In this document: positions 18,651-28,272 of the stretch, piece after piece
Numbering within the stretch: the first letter of the stretch is position 1
Layout: each line of letters opens with the position of its first letter
Source of the DNA: Dehalobacter sp. DCM
GTDB lineage: Bacteria > Bacillota > Desulfitobacteriia > Desulfitobacteriales > Syntrophobotulaceae
Assembly: GCF_024972775.1 (NCBI RefSeq)
Contig: NZ_CP092282.1
Span: 1 to 40,000, forward strand
Reading direction: 5' to 3'
DNA length: 40,000 nucleotides
Notes under the pieces: model-generated
Database searches by the model: none
What the model was told of the DNA's origin: nothing
Seen by the model: the letters and a program-made list of their open reading frames with translations, nothing else
Translations under genes and position numbers: made by a program

Positions 18651-19196
18651 ATGTCTATTGAATATATTTGTCAGAAAGTGTACCGCTTAATGCGCAAATA
18701 TGATGAATCAGATCCCTGGAAGCTGGCGAATGCTATGGGTATAATCGTATTATTTCATCCCATGGGAACAACGCCAAAATCCTGTAAGGGTTTCTTTTTG
18801 TATCAATCCAGGAAAAAGCAAATCACCATCAACAGCGAATTACCAGAAGCCATCCAAAGGATCATTCTGGCTCATGAAATCGGCCATGCAGTCCTTCACC
18901 ATGACGCTGCCAAGATGAGAACCTTTCATGACTTTGCGCTCTATGATACGTCTTCACAGATGGAATACGAGGCCAATCTCTTCGCTGCTGAATATCTGCT
19001 GAAGGATGAAGTGGTTAGAGAAAGGCTGAATGAGGATACCTTCTTCTTCTCCGTCGCCAAAGAACTGGAGGTGCCACCTGAACTGCTTGATTTTAAATTC
19101 AGGATTCTCAAGTTGAAAGGATGGCAAATTGAATCACCAATCCTGGCAAACAGCAACTTTTTAAAGAATTTGTCAGATCGGGGTGAGGACACGTGA
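18651..19196 (+). CDS. ImmA/IrrE-type metalloprotease
   Basis: The zinc-metalloprotease signature HEIGHAVLHH (HEXXH with a further His) lies near residue 79, and a downstream acidic segment (EYEANLFAAEYLL) supplies the third ligand region expected of ImmA/IrrE peptidases. In ICEBs1 and related phages this protein cleaves the ImmR repressor to induce the element. At 181 residues it is of usual size. The ATG at 18651 (MSIEYICQKVYR) follows GAAGGTGAT. An upstream in-frame ATG at 18615 has no ribosome binding site. The stop overlaps the next start by 4 bp, so they are co-translated. The 149 bp between the repressor and this gene hold nothing recognisable. Confidence 0.9.
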   Translation: MSIEYICQKVYRLMRKYDESDPWKLANAMGIIVLFHPMGTTPKSCKGFFLYQSRKKQITINSELPEAIQRIILAHEIGHAVLHHDAAKMRTFHDFALYDTSSQMEYEANLFAAEYLLKDEVVRERLNEDTFFFSVAKELEVPPELLDFKFRILKLKGWQIESPILANSNFLKNLSDRGEDT

Positions 19197-19462
19197 ATAC
19201 TTCGTCCAAGGTTTATGTAGCTGTCATCGCAGCTTTTTCAGAAGACGGAAAGCTTGATCCAAAGCAACTTCGCTGGGAAGATGGCCGGGAATACACTATT
19301 GATAAAGTCCTAGATGTCCGTCCAGCAGCCGCACTGAAAGCTGGCGGTCAAGGTGACCGATATACGGTGCGGATCAAAGGTCACCAAAGCTATCTTTTCT
19401 TTGAGAGAAGCACAAATATCGGTGAGACGAATCTGGGAAGATGGTTTGTGGAACGGAAGTGA
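19193..19462 (+). CDS. Hypothetical protein of the repressor-ImmA operon
   Basis: The 89-residue protein begins at a GTG overlapping the ImmA stop (GTGA). The sequence has a beta-rich look, with RYTVRIKGHQSYLFFER and a terminal GRWFVERK. I do not recognise a domain with certainty. Its coupling to the ImmA-type protease gene suggests a role in the same regulatory module, and proteins of this kind sit next to ImmA genes in other integrative elements. Confidence 0.75.
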   Translation: MNTSSKVYVAVIAAFSEDGKLDPKQLRWEDGREYTIDKVLDVRPAAALKAGGQGDRYTVRIKGHQSYLFFERSTNIGETNLGRWFVERK

Positions 19463-19705
19463 ATAATGGAAATGATAATTCCTGTTAATGCCGACAGATT
19501 TCAGGTATCTGATCGGCTATTTTATTGCTCAGATAAGGCGTGATAAGAAAGATGATGGCGTGAATTTCAGAAAGTTATACAGAAAAAACGTTTTGAGAAG
19601 AGATTTTCGCAAATAACTATACATTTTTATGCCATTTAAGAATCCATCGTGATATAATCGAATAAATAGGCTATGTACTGTACTCCACAAATGAGGTGTG
19701 ATCAG

Positions 19706-19921
19706 ATGGATGTTAGCTACAACAAATTATTCAAACTGTTAATTGATAAAAGTATGAAAAAAACAGATCTCCGTATGGCAACAGGGATTAGTCCGAACAC
19801 CCTTACAAAATTGTCCAATAATGAATATGTGTCCATGGAAGTGCTTGTTAAAATTTGCCGAGTGCTTGATTGTGATTTCAGCGACATTATGGAAATCATC
19901 CCAATTAAAAAACATGAATAG
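19706..19921 (+). CDS. Small Cro/C1-type regulator at the head of the BREX cassette
   Basis: The 71-residue protein is little more than a helix-turn-helix domain (FKLLIDKSMKKTDLRMATGI followed by SPNTLTKLSNNEYVSMEVLV), of the YozG/Cro type. The ATG at 19706 follows GAGGTG; an upstream ATG at 19673 has no ribosome binding site. It ends 36 bp before brxA and points the same way, so it probably regulates the cassette. Many BREX loci have instead a WYL-domain regulator (BrxR), not seen here. A TATAAT at 19653-19658 with a poor -35 region may be the cassette promoter. Confidence 0.8.
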   Translation: MDVSYNKLFKLLIDKSMKKTDLRMATGISPNTLTKLSNNEYVSMEVLVKICRVLDCDFSDIMEIIPIKKHE

Positions 19922-19957
19922 ACTTCAATTCAGAATAATTTGATAGGAGGTGCATTG

Positions 19958-20560
19958 ATGGCAAGAAAACAATATAGTGCCGGAATGGTCAAACTGCCAT
20001 TTTGGTTTTCAGAATTTAAGAAAATGATCAGCCTGTTGAATTCAGGGATGTCATTATCAGAAATTAAAATTTTAAATTTGAAAGAAAATATTTTTTCGGC
20101 TCCAACTGAAGCTAGGGCCAAACAAATATTCAACACGGTATCTACACGAGTAAAGGCATTAGATTCAAGCTTCTATAATTTATTTGAGCAGTGCGATATC
20201 GCAAGTCAAAAACTGATTGCACTCATTGCAGTCATGGAAAGCGATACACTGTTTTTTGATTTTATGTATGAGGTCTATCGAGAAAAGTTGATCATCGGAA
20301 TCGATGAGATCACAGATAGCGATATCAGCGTGTTTTTCAAAGACAAACAATTGCAGAATGAGCGGGTTGCCAAATGGACGGATCATACACTAAAAACCCT
20401 TGGGAAAAGTTATAAAACTGTATTAATGGAATCAAGTATCTTGGATAGAACTTCAGGGGCGAAAAAAATCATGAAACCAATCATGGATCAATCCTTGGAG
20501 TTAAATCTTAAAAACTGTGGTATGGAAATGACGCTCCGTGCCTTAACGGGGGTGCGATAA
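19958..20560 (+). CDS. brxA: BREX protein BrxA (DUF1819)
   Basis: BrxA is a small helical, DNA-binding protein encoded first in type 1 BREX loci. The 200-residue sequence matches the DUF1819 pattern, with the opening YSAGMVKLPFWFSEFKKM, a central helical region, and the ending KNCGMEMTLRALTGVR. The preferred start is the ATG at 19958, preceded by AGGAGG at good spacing. The stop and the brxB start overlap in TAATG. Its exact role in BREX defence is not settled. Position and order leave no doubt about the identity of the locus. Confidence 0.9.
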   Translation: MARKQYSAGMVKLPFWFSEFKKMISLLNSGMSLSEIKILNLKENIFSAPTEARAKQIFNTVSTRVKALDSSFYNLFEQCDIASQKLIALIAVMESDTLFFDFMYEVYREKLIIGIDEITDSDISVFFKDKQLQNERVAKWTDHTLKTLGKSYKTVLMESSILDRTSGAKKIMKPIMDQSLELNLKNCGMEMTLRALTGVR

Positions 20561-21138
20561 TGGCCAGTTTGGAAGAACGACTCGACTTAGCGGAACGCTT
20601 GATCAAAAGTGAAAGCTTCCGGCAGAACAAGGGGCTTGGAAATGAAGTCGGTTACTATGTGTTTGACTATCCGGCTGAAAAAGAACTTGTGGTCAGAGAA
20701 CGTATTGCCTACATGAAAAATAAAAACTCCCGGGGTACCGATGGGTTTGAGCTGGTCGTATTCGATCTTTATGACATCATGATTGATATCCTGGAAAAAG
20801 AAGGCTTTTTAGAACAGTGTTATGTGTTTGAAAAGAAAAAAGGATTCGACCGGATCATCAAAGCCGTGGGTAATCTTCTAAAGATCAATGATGCTGACAG
20901 TTTGATCGTCCAGTACATTCAGGAGAATACACCGGAAGATGCGGTAATTTTTTTGGTGGGAATCGGTAAATGCTATCCGATATTGCGATCCCATAAGGTA
21001 CTCAACAATTTGCATCAAACTCTGGATCGAGTGCCGGTTGTGCTGTTCTATCCAGGGAAATACGATGGCCAGGAACTGGTCCTCTTCTCAACGATTAAAG
21101 ATGATAATTACTACAGAGCCTTCAAGCTTGTAGATTAG
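20560..21138 (+). CDS. brxB: BREX protein BrxB (DUF1788)
   Basis: The 192-residue protein shows the DUF1788 features: an early SLEERLDLAERLIKSESFRQ, a central FDYPAEKELVVRERIAYMK, and a C-terminal segment near VPVVLFYPGKYDGQELVLF. BrxB is required for BREX methylation and defence in studied systems and has been found in a complex with PglZ and PglX, but its biochemical role is unclear. The start ATG overlaps the brxA stop, which indicates translational coupling. The next gene starts within 10 bp. Confidence 0.9.
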   Translation: MASLEERLDLAERLIKSESFRQNKGLGNEVGYYVFDYPAEKELVVRERIAYMKNKNSRGTDGFELVVFDLYDIMIDILEKEGFLEQCYVFEKKKGFDRIIKAVGNLLKINDADSLIVQYIQENTPEDAVIFLVGIGKCYPILRSHKVLNNLHQTLDRVPVVLFYPGKYDGQELVLFSTIKDDNYYRAFKLVD

Positions 21139-21148
21139 GGGGATGAAG

Positions 21149-24100
21149 ATGTTTATTAAAGATATGTTTGTTAAGCCCATCGACCGAGACATTAAAGGGG
21201 TCATCAAAGTTGGCCAGGCCGATGATGAAAACATCAAGCAAGAGTTGGAAGAATATGTGGTGACCAGAGAGCTGCAAAAGCACTTTACTGATTTTTTTAG
21301 CAGCTATAAAAAGGGAATCAATGGGTCTACCGACAAAATGGGTGTCTGGATTTCCGGTTTCTTTGGAAGCGGTAAATCTCACTTCTTAAAGATCCTGTCT
21401 TATTTAATCGAAAACAAGGAAGTCAACGGCAAGAGAGCCCTTGACTATTTCATAGATGACAAGAAGATCATCGATCCGATGGTTCTAGCGGACATGAAGC
21501 TGGCAGCAACTGTGCCAACGGATGTCGTCCTGTTTAATATCGACTCTAAAAGCGAAATGGCGGGAAAACAGACAAAAGATGCCATTGTTTCTGTATTTCT
21601 CAAAGTCTTCAATGAAATGCAGGGCTTTTGTGGTTCCATCCCTGCACTTGCTGATCTGGAACGGCAGCTCACAGAGCGAGGAAAATACGACGAGTTTAAA
21701 ACCAAATTCGAAGAAGAGTTTGGAAAGACATGGATAGATTCCAGAAACAAGTTTGATTTCATCCAGGACACCGTTGTGGATGTCCTCTCAGAGATGGACT
21801 TTATGAGCGAATCCGCTGCCCGCAACTGGTGCGAAAAGGCCATAGAACCTTACCAGATCAGTATTGAGAACTTCGCCAAAATGGTGAAAGAATATCTGGA
21901 ACACAAAGGCCGCAATCATCACCTTGTTTTCTTGGTGGATGAGATTGGTCAGTACATAGGTGATGACTCCAAGCTGATGCTGAATCTTCAGACCGTTACA
22001 GAAGACCTGGGAACAGCTTGCCGTGGTAAGGTCTGGATCATCGTGACAAGCCAGCAGGATATTGATTCAGTTACCAAAACAAAAGGCAATGATTTTTCTA
22101 AGATTCAGGGACGTTTTGACACGCGTCTCTCCTTGTCGTCTGCCAACGTGGATGAAGTTATCAAAAAAAGAATTCTGGATAAAACAACTACTGCAGAACA
22201 AACCCTTAGAATCCTATATGAGCAAAAATCCACCATCATCAAAAATCTCATTGTCTTCAACGATGGCGTGGAGAAAAAACTTTATGCTAATGAGAATGAC
22301 TTTGCCTTGGTATATCCCTTCGTGCCTTACCAGTTCAATTTGCTAGCCAGTGTCCTGACCTCCATCCGGACTCATGGTGCATCAGGAAAACACCTGTCTG
22401 AAGGTGAGCGTTCCATGATCGCCCTATTCAAGGAATCGGCTATGAAGCTGATGGGTCGGGAACATGGCGCCCTAATCCCCTTCAATGTGTTCTATGATGC
22501 CCTGCATCAATTCCTGGATCACAGCCACAAAGGAGTAATCTCTCGTGCAGCTGACAACAGTTATATAAATCCTGATAATGAAGTAGAATGCTTTAATGTC
22601 AATGTTCTAAAAACCCTGTTCATGATTAAGTACGTCAAAGAGATTACAGCAAACACGGAGAATATCACCAGTCTGATGATTTCTGACATTGATACCGATC
22701 GGATCGCATTAAAGAAACGCGTCGAAGAAGCCCTAAAAATCTTGGTTCGACAAATGCTGGTCCAGAAAAATGGCGACAACTATGTCTTCCTGACCGATGA
22801 AGAGCAAGAAATAAACAGGGAAATCGAAAACCAGAATGTTGAGATGGCTGAGGTCATCAGCAAAGCCTCGGAGATAATTTTCGAAGATGTTTTCAGCGAT
22901 AAAAAATACCGATACCCGGAACACAATGGACGGTATAATTTCGCGTATAACCAGATCGTGGATGACCGACCTTACAAGTCGAACCAGAATCATGATATTG
23001 GCGTTCGCATCCTGACCCCTGGTTCTGACTACAGTGAAGATGAAACGACCCTTCGGATGATGTCAGGTCAGGGCAAAGAAGTTCTAGTGGTGCTGCCGAA
23101 TGACTCTGCATTCTTAAATGAGTTGAGAAGCGCACTAAAAATAGAAAAATACTTAAGACTGACGACTTCCAATAAGCTTGCCAAATTCGAGCAGATCAAA
23201 GAAGCAAAGCGAATTGAGATGCGCGAAAGAAACGGCAATGCGAAGCTGTTCCTTCAGGAGTCCATGAAAAATGCTGCCATCTATGTCAATGGAGATCGTG
23301 CGCAGATTGGAGCGAAAGAGGTTTCTTCCCGCATCAATGAAGCTTTGGGACGATTAGTCTCCACCGTTTACCACAAGCTGTCCTATATCGATGTGGTCAT
23401 GAATGAGGCGAATATTAGATCATTGTTCAAATCAACGAACCAGCAGTCATTTACCCTTGAAGGCGGACAGGAAGCTAACGCACATGCCATTCATGATGTG
23501 CTCAGTTTTATTGCCAGCAATTCATCCATGCATACCAAGACCTCCATGAAAAGCATCATGGATCGTTTTATGAAAGCACCCTATGGCTTTGTGGAAGACG
23601 ATGTGGAATGGCTGGTGGCAAAGCTGTTTAAAAACGGAGACATTTCTTTGACATTGAATGGTGCCTCCATCACACTGTTGAACAAATCAGATGATGAAAT
23701 CGTCCGTTACCTAACAAAAAAAGAATACTTGGAGAAGCTTCTTACAGAACGTCGCCAGCAGGCAGGTATTGAGGAGAAAAAAGCTGTTCGGGAGGTCATG
23801 AAGGAATTATTCGGCGTGTCCAGTATCAATGATGATGACGATTCCATCATGCAGTCTTTCCAAAGCTACAGCAGCAGCCTCATCAATGAGCTGGATAAGT
23901 ATGAAATCATGTATAACAATCATTATTTTCCGGGAAAGAAAACCGTTACGACTGGTAAAGGACTGCTACGGGCGGTTGTCCAGATTCAATCCCCGTCGGA
24001 ATTTTTCAAGAAGGTCCATTCTGAACGGGATGCATTGCTTGATTTTGCAGAAGATTTCGAGCCGATAAAAGCATTCTTCTCCGGAGAGCAAAAAAATATT

Positions 24101-24706
24101 TTTGAGAACTCCTTAAAACTCATGAAAATCTATGATGAGAGTAAGACATTTATTGTCAGCGAAAAGGTTGAAGAATACGTCGCGGATGTTAATACCATTC
24201 TGAGGAAAGATGTACCTTATAGCGATATCCCTAAACTTCCTGATCTTCTGGATCGTTTCAAGGAAGCCTACATGGGTGTTTTGACTCAAATGGAAGGACC
24301 GATACTGGAAGCCATAGCAGATGCGAAAACGAGAGTGTTTGAGGTTCTCGATACGAAGTCCTATAAGGATGAGCTGAAAGACCGATACCTCAGACTATTT
24401 ACGGAGATTAAAGATAAGGCAACCACCTGCAACAACGTAGCAACGCTTCAGAATATAAAAGTTGAAGCGGATGCACTGAAGGTTAGGCTGCTCAATGAGA
24501 TGGCCAAGAAAGATCAGATTATACCTCCTGGTCCAGACCCAACACCTCCACCTAAAAAAAGCAAGAGTATCAGCATCAAGAATGTCAGCCGGACTTCGTC
24601 CTGGCAGATCGAGTCTGCACAGGATTTGGATAAGTACATGAGTGATTTACGGGCACAGATCATGAAAGAACTTGATCAGGACACCATCATAAACATTGAG
24701 TTTTAA
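21149..24706 (+). CDS. brxC: BREX P-loop ATPase BrxC
   Basis: BrxC is the large AAA-like ATPase of BREX, related to ORC/Cdc6-type and KAP-type NTPases. The 1185-residue protein carries Walker A GSGKSH near residue 75 and Walker B LVFLVDEIG near 260. A long helical C-terminal half ends in a proline-rich linker (GPDPTPPPKKSK) and a small terminal domain. Two ATGs are possible. AGGGGG (21137-21142) directly touches the ATG at 21143 and lies 6 bp before the one at 21149, so I prefer the latter. The gene follows brxB by 10 bp and precedes pglX by 11 bp, so it belongs to one operon. Confidence 0.92.
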   Translation: MFIKDMFVKPIDRDIKGVIKVGQADDENIKQELEEYVVTRELQKHFTDFFSSYKKGINGSTDKMGVWISGFFGSGKSHFLKILSYLIENKEVNGKRALDYFIDDKKIIDPMVLADMKLAATVPTDVVLFNIDSKSEMAGKQTKDAIVSVFLKVFNEMQGFCGSIPALADLERQLTERGKYDEFKTKFEEEFGKTWIDSRNKFDFIQDTVVDVLSEMDFMSESAARNWCEKAIEPYQISIENFAKMVKEYLEHKGRNHHLVFLVDEIGQYIGDDSKLMLNLQTVTEDLGTACRGKVWIIVTSQQDIDSVTKTKGNDFSKIQGRFDTRLSLSSANVDEVIKKRILDKTTTAEQTLRILYEQKSTIIKNLIVFNDGVEKKLYANENDFALVYPFVPYQFNLLASVLTSIRTHGASGKHLSEGERSMIALFKESAMKLMGREHGALIPFNVFYDALHQFLDHSHKGVISRAADNSYINPDNEVECFNVNVLKTLFMIKYVKEITANTENITSLMISDIDTDRIALKKRVEEALKILVRQMLVQKNGDNYVFLTDEEQEINREIENQNVEMAEVISKASEIIFEDVFSDKKYRYPEHNGRYNFAYNQIVDDRPYKSNQNHDIGVRILTPGSDYSEDETTLRMMSGQGKEVLVVLPNDSAFLNELRSALKIEKYLRLTTSNKLAKFEQIKEAKRIEMRERNGNAKLFLQESMKNAAIYVNGDRAQIGAKEVSSRINEALGRLVSTVYHKLSYIDVVMNEANIRSLFKSTNQQSFTLEGGQEANAHAIHDVLSFIASNSSMHTKTSMKSIMDRFMKAPYGFVEDDVEWLVAKLFKNGDISLTLNGASITLLNKSDDEIVRYLTKKEYLEKLLTERRQQAGIEEKKAVREVMKELFGVSSINDDDDSIMQSFQSYSSSLINELDKYEIMYNNHYFPGKKTVTTGKGLLRAVVQIQSPSEFFKKVHSERDALLDFAEDFEPIKAFFSGEQKNIFENSLKLMKIYDESKTFIVSEKVEEYVADVNTILRKDVPYSDIPKLPDLLDRFKEAYMGVLTQMEGPILEAIADAKTRVFEVLDTKSYKDELKDRYLRLFTEIKDKATTCNNVATLQNIKVEADALKVRLLNEMAKKDQIIPPGPDPTPPPKKSKSISIKNVSRTSSWQIESAQDLDKYMSDLRAQIMKELDQDTIINIEF

Positions 24707-24717
24707 GGGGGATCACT

Positions 24718-27700
24718 ATGAATAAAACCGCAATTAAAAATTTTGCTATTTGGGCGAGAAATAAGCTCATAGCAGATATCACCTATAAGGCAGGCCTTCT
24801 GGGCATCACTGCAAAAGACATCAAGAGTCCCCTACCACAATCTACACAGACAGTCCAGTTCTTTGATATTGGAACCAAGGAGCCAAGTTCCATCACTGGA
24901 AAAGAAATTGAACAGCGCAAGAAGTTGGTTGAGGAAATTCAAAGGAAAGCCAACCAAAGCGATTACTCTACGGCATACAAGAATGTTATCGAGGAGGTTG
25001 CCTATACTTGGTTTAACCGACTAATTGCAATCCGTTTCATGGAAGTGAATGATTATCTTCCAACACGAATTCGAGTCCTCTCTTCCGAGGGCAATAGTAA
25101 AGCGGAACCAGATTTAGTGACTCATGCCATGGAGGCGAGCCTCGATTATTCTGCATACGAAAAAGATAGAATCATGCAGCTCAAACATGAGAATAAGCTG
25201 GATGAACTTTTCAGAATGCTTTTTATCAAGCAGTGTAATTCCCTAAACACCAATCTGCCTGAGCTCTTTGAGAAAATGAGCGACTATACCGAACTCCTAC
25301 TAAATGTTTCTTTTACGGACAAAGATGGTGTGGTCTATCATTTGGTAAATGACATTACCGAAGATGATTTCAATGTATCCAAAGAAGGTCAGGTTGAAAT
25401 TATTGGCTGGCTCTATCAATACTACAACGAGGAAAGAAAGAATGAAGTAATTAATATTTACAAAGGAACAATCAAAAAAGATGATATACCGGCTGCAACC
25501 CAGCTTTTTACAACAGACTGGGTAGTTCGCTATATGGTGGATAATTCACTTGGCAGATATTGGATTGAAAGAAACCCGCATAGTAAACTGTCCAACAAAT
25601 TAAAGTATTTTGTTAAGTCCAAAAGCAATGAGATTCAATATGTAGATGAGAAAATATTTCCAGAAGATTTGACTATTTTTGATCCTTGCATGGGGAGCGG
25701 TCATATCTTGGTCTATGCTTTTGATGTTCTTATGGAAATATACAAGGAATGCGGTTATACAGAAAGAGATGCTGCGCAATTAATTATTAAGAATAATATA
25801 TTTGGTCTGGATATTGATAATCGAGCATATCAGCTTGCTTATTTTGCTGTGATGATGAAAGCCCGAAGCTATGACAGAAGATTCTTGACCAGAGATATTG
25901 AGCCGAATGTATCTGCAATAATGGAAACAAACGAGTTATCTAAGTTTACTTACGATGGAATAACGAATGACAAGCCTCAAAATAAGGTTGGCGAGTACCT
26001 CATCAAAATATACAAGGATGCTAAAGAAATTGGAAGCTTGATTTCGGTTAAAAAGAATGATTACACGGCATTTATAGAGTATCTGAATAATTGCAATGTG
26101 GCAGGTCAGCTGTCTATCGAGAGTGATTACTGGTTTAGAGAAATAAAACCATTGATGAAAAAAATAGCCATTCAGGCATCAATAATGTCTAGGGAGTTTT
26201 CAGCTGTATGTACTAATCCACCATATATGAACAAATTAGAAGGTCAGTTGAAAAAATTTGTGGTGGAAGAATATAAGCCATACAGTGGGGATCTATTTTC
26301 AGTATTTATGTACAGAAATTTTGACTATTGCATAACTAACGGCTATTCTGCTTTTATGACTCCATTCGTATGGATGTTTATAAAAACATATGAAAATCTA
26401 AGAGTATTTATTATAAATCAAACATCAATCACTACCTTAATTCAAATGGAATATTCTGCTTTTGAAGAAGCTACTGTACCAATTTGTACTTTTGTTTTAA
26501 AGAATGGAAAGAAACAAGAAAAAGGTATATACATTAAACTTTCTGATTTTAAGGGTGGCATGGAAGTTCAGAAACAGAAGGTTTTAGAAGCACTTAGTGA
26601 TGAGGACTGCAATTATTTATTTGAGACAAACGAAGATAATTTTTCAAAAATATCAGGGTCGCCGATAGCATATTGGATCAGTAATACTATTTTAAATTCA
26701 TTTAATAACCAAAATTTACTAGACGTATCAAAACCTTGTAAGGGTATTGACACTGGAGATAACAACAGGTTTTTAAGATTTTGGTTCGAGGTCTCATTGT
26801 TGAAACAATATATTCCAAATGGGAAGGTTGTTACTTCGAGTGATCTGGAGAGGAAAAAATGGTTTCCATATAACAAAGGTGGCTCATTCAGAAAGTGGTA
26901 CGGAAATAATGAATATTTACTTGATTGGAGTAATAATGGAAATACATTAAGAGCCTTTTCTGGTTCGAATTTAAGAAACAAAGATTATTACTTTAAAAAA
27001 GGCATTACATGGTCTACAGTTACTTCTGGAAGTCTAAGTTTAAGGTATTTTGATTATGGATTTTTATTTGACAATGGGGGTTGTTGTTTATTTACAGATG
27101 CCAATTTGTTGTATATTCAAGGTTTATTGAATTCGAAAGTCACAAAAGAATTAATGTCAATTTCACCAACAATTAATTGTCAACCAGGGGACATAGGGAG
27201 AATTCCAATCATTGTTTCTGATACATGGAAAACAAGAATTGAAGAGTTGGTTCAACAAAATATTAATATTTGTAAGATGGATTGGGATTCCTATGAAACA
27301 TCATGGGATTTTCAAAAGCATCCATTATTGAGACATTCTGATACAAAATTTATTTCAAGCGCTTTTGATAAATGGAAACAGTTCATGGAAAATCAGTTCG
27401 CTCAATTAAAATCAAATGAAGTGGAACTGAACCAAATTTTTATTGAAATTTATGGATTACAGAATGAATTGATGCCAGAAGTCGAAGATAAGGATGTTAC
27501 TGTCAGCCAACCTGATTTGAAACGAGATATTCGATCGTTTATTTCATATTCAGTCGGATGCATATTTGGTCGATACAGTCTAGATATAGATGGGTTAGCT
27601 TATGCAGGAAGTGAATGGGAAAATGGTTATTACAGTAAATTTATTCCTGATACTGACAATATTTTGCCAATTACAGACGAAGAATATTTTCAAGATGATA

Positions 27701-28254
27701 TTTTAGGATTGTTTACGAATTTTATTAAGATTATTTATGGTGCTAAAACCATCGAAGAAAATCTTGACTTCATTGCGAATGCCTTAGGTAACAGCGGGAA
27801 CAGTTCTCGTGAAGTCATAAGGAATTACTTCGTAAAAGACTTCTTCAAAGATCATTGCAAGGTCTATCAAAAAAGACCCATATATTGGCTCTTCGATAGT
27901 GGAAAACATAATGGTTTTAAAGCATTAGTATACATGCATCGCTATGATGAAAATACCATTGGAAATCTACGTATCGATTACCTGCATAGAATGCAGCGCA
28001 TTTACGAAAATGAAATAGCCAGAATGCAGGATACCATAGAAAACAGCAGAGATGCCCGTGAAGTGACGGCTGCGACGAAACGTAAAGAGAAACTAATTAA
28101 ACAACTACAAGAAACGAAAGAATATGATGAAAAAATTGCTCATCTTGCTTTGGCGCGTACTTCCATTGACTTGGATGACGGCGTCAAAGTGAATTACGAA
28201 AAAGTACAGATGGATACAGATGGCAAGATGCTTGATGTTCTGGCTAAAATTTAG
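24718..28254 (+). CDS. pglX: BREX adenine-specific DNA methyltransferase PglX (BrxX)
   Basis: PglX methylates adenine at a non-palindromic site, marking host DNA so that BREX attacks only unmodified phage DNA. The 1178 residues include the SAM-binding motif FDPCMGSGHILVYAF near 320-334 and the amino-methyltransferase motif NPPYMN at about 500-505. The remaining C-terminal half holds the target recognition part and ends in a coiled-coil stretch (1090-1150). AGGGGG lies 7 bp before the ATG. The frame is intact, with no homopolymer tract suggesting phase switching. The middle and later part (about 25.5-27.8 kb) is clearly more AT-rich than the first 700 bp and than brxC and pglZ, which fits exchange of the specificity region by recombination. 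Confidence 0.93.
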   Translation: MNKTAIKNFAIWARNKLIADITYKAGLLGITAKDIKSPLPQSTQTVQFFDIGTKEPSSITGKEIEQRKKLVEEIQRKANQSDYSTAYKNVIEEVAYTWFNRLIAIRFMEVNDYLPTRIRVLSSEGNSKAEPDLVTHAMEASLDYSAYEKDRIMQLKHENKLDELFRMLFIKQCNSLNTNLPELFEKMSDYTELLLNVSFTDKDGVVYHLVNDITEDDFNVSKEGQVEIIGWLYQYYNEERKNEVINIYKGTIKKDDIPAATQLFTTDWVVRYMVDNSLGRYWIERNPHSKLSNKLKYFVKSKSNEIQYVDEKIFPEDLTIFDPCMGSGHILVYAFDVLMEIYKECGYTERDAAQLIIKNNIFGLDIDNRAYQLAYFAVMMKARSYDRRFLTRDIEPNVSAIMETNELSKFTYDGITNDKPQNKVGEYLIKIYKDAKEIGSLISVKKNDYTAFIEYLNNCNVAGQLSIESDYWFREIKPLMKKIAIQASIMSREFSAVCTNPPYMNKLEGQLKKFVVEEYKPYSGDLFSVFMYRNFDYCITNGYSAFMTPFVWMFIKTYENLRVFIINQTSITTLIQMEYSAFEEATVPICTFVLKNGKKQEKGIYIKLSDFKGGMEVQKQKVLEALSDEDCNYLFETNEDNFSKISGSPIAYWISNTILNSFNNQNLLDVSKPCKGIDTGDNNRFLRFWFEVSLLKQYIPNGKVVTSSDLERKKWFPYNKGGSFRKWYGNNEYLLDWSNNGNTLRAFSGSNLRNKDYYFKKGITWSTVTSGSLSLRYFDYGFLFDNGGCCLFTDANLLYIQGLLNSKVTKELMSISPTINCQPGDIGRIPIIVSDTWKTRIEELVQQNINICKMDWDSYETSWDFQKHPLLRHSDTKFISSAFDKWKQFMENQFAQLKSNEVELNQIFIEIYGLQNELMPEVEDKDVTVSQPDLKRDIRSFISYSVGCIFGRYSLDIDGLAYAGSEWENGYYSKFIPDTDNILPITDEEYFQDDILGLFTNFIKIIYGAKTIEENLDFIANALGNSGNSSREVIRNYFVKDFFKDHCKVYQKRPIYWLFDSGKHNGFKALVYMHRYDENTIGNLRIDYLHRMQRIYENEIARMQDTIENSRDAREVTAATKRKEKLIKQLQETKEYDEKIAHLALARTSIDLDDGVKVNYEKVQMDTDGKMLDVLAKI

Positions 28255-28272
28255 AAGAAAGGAGGGTGTGTG

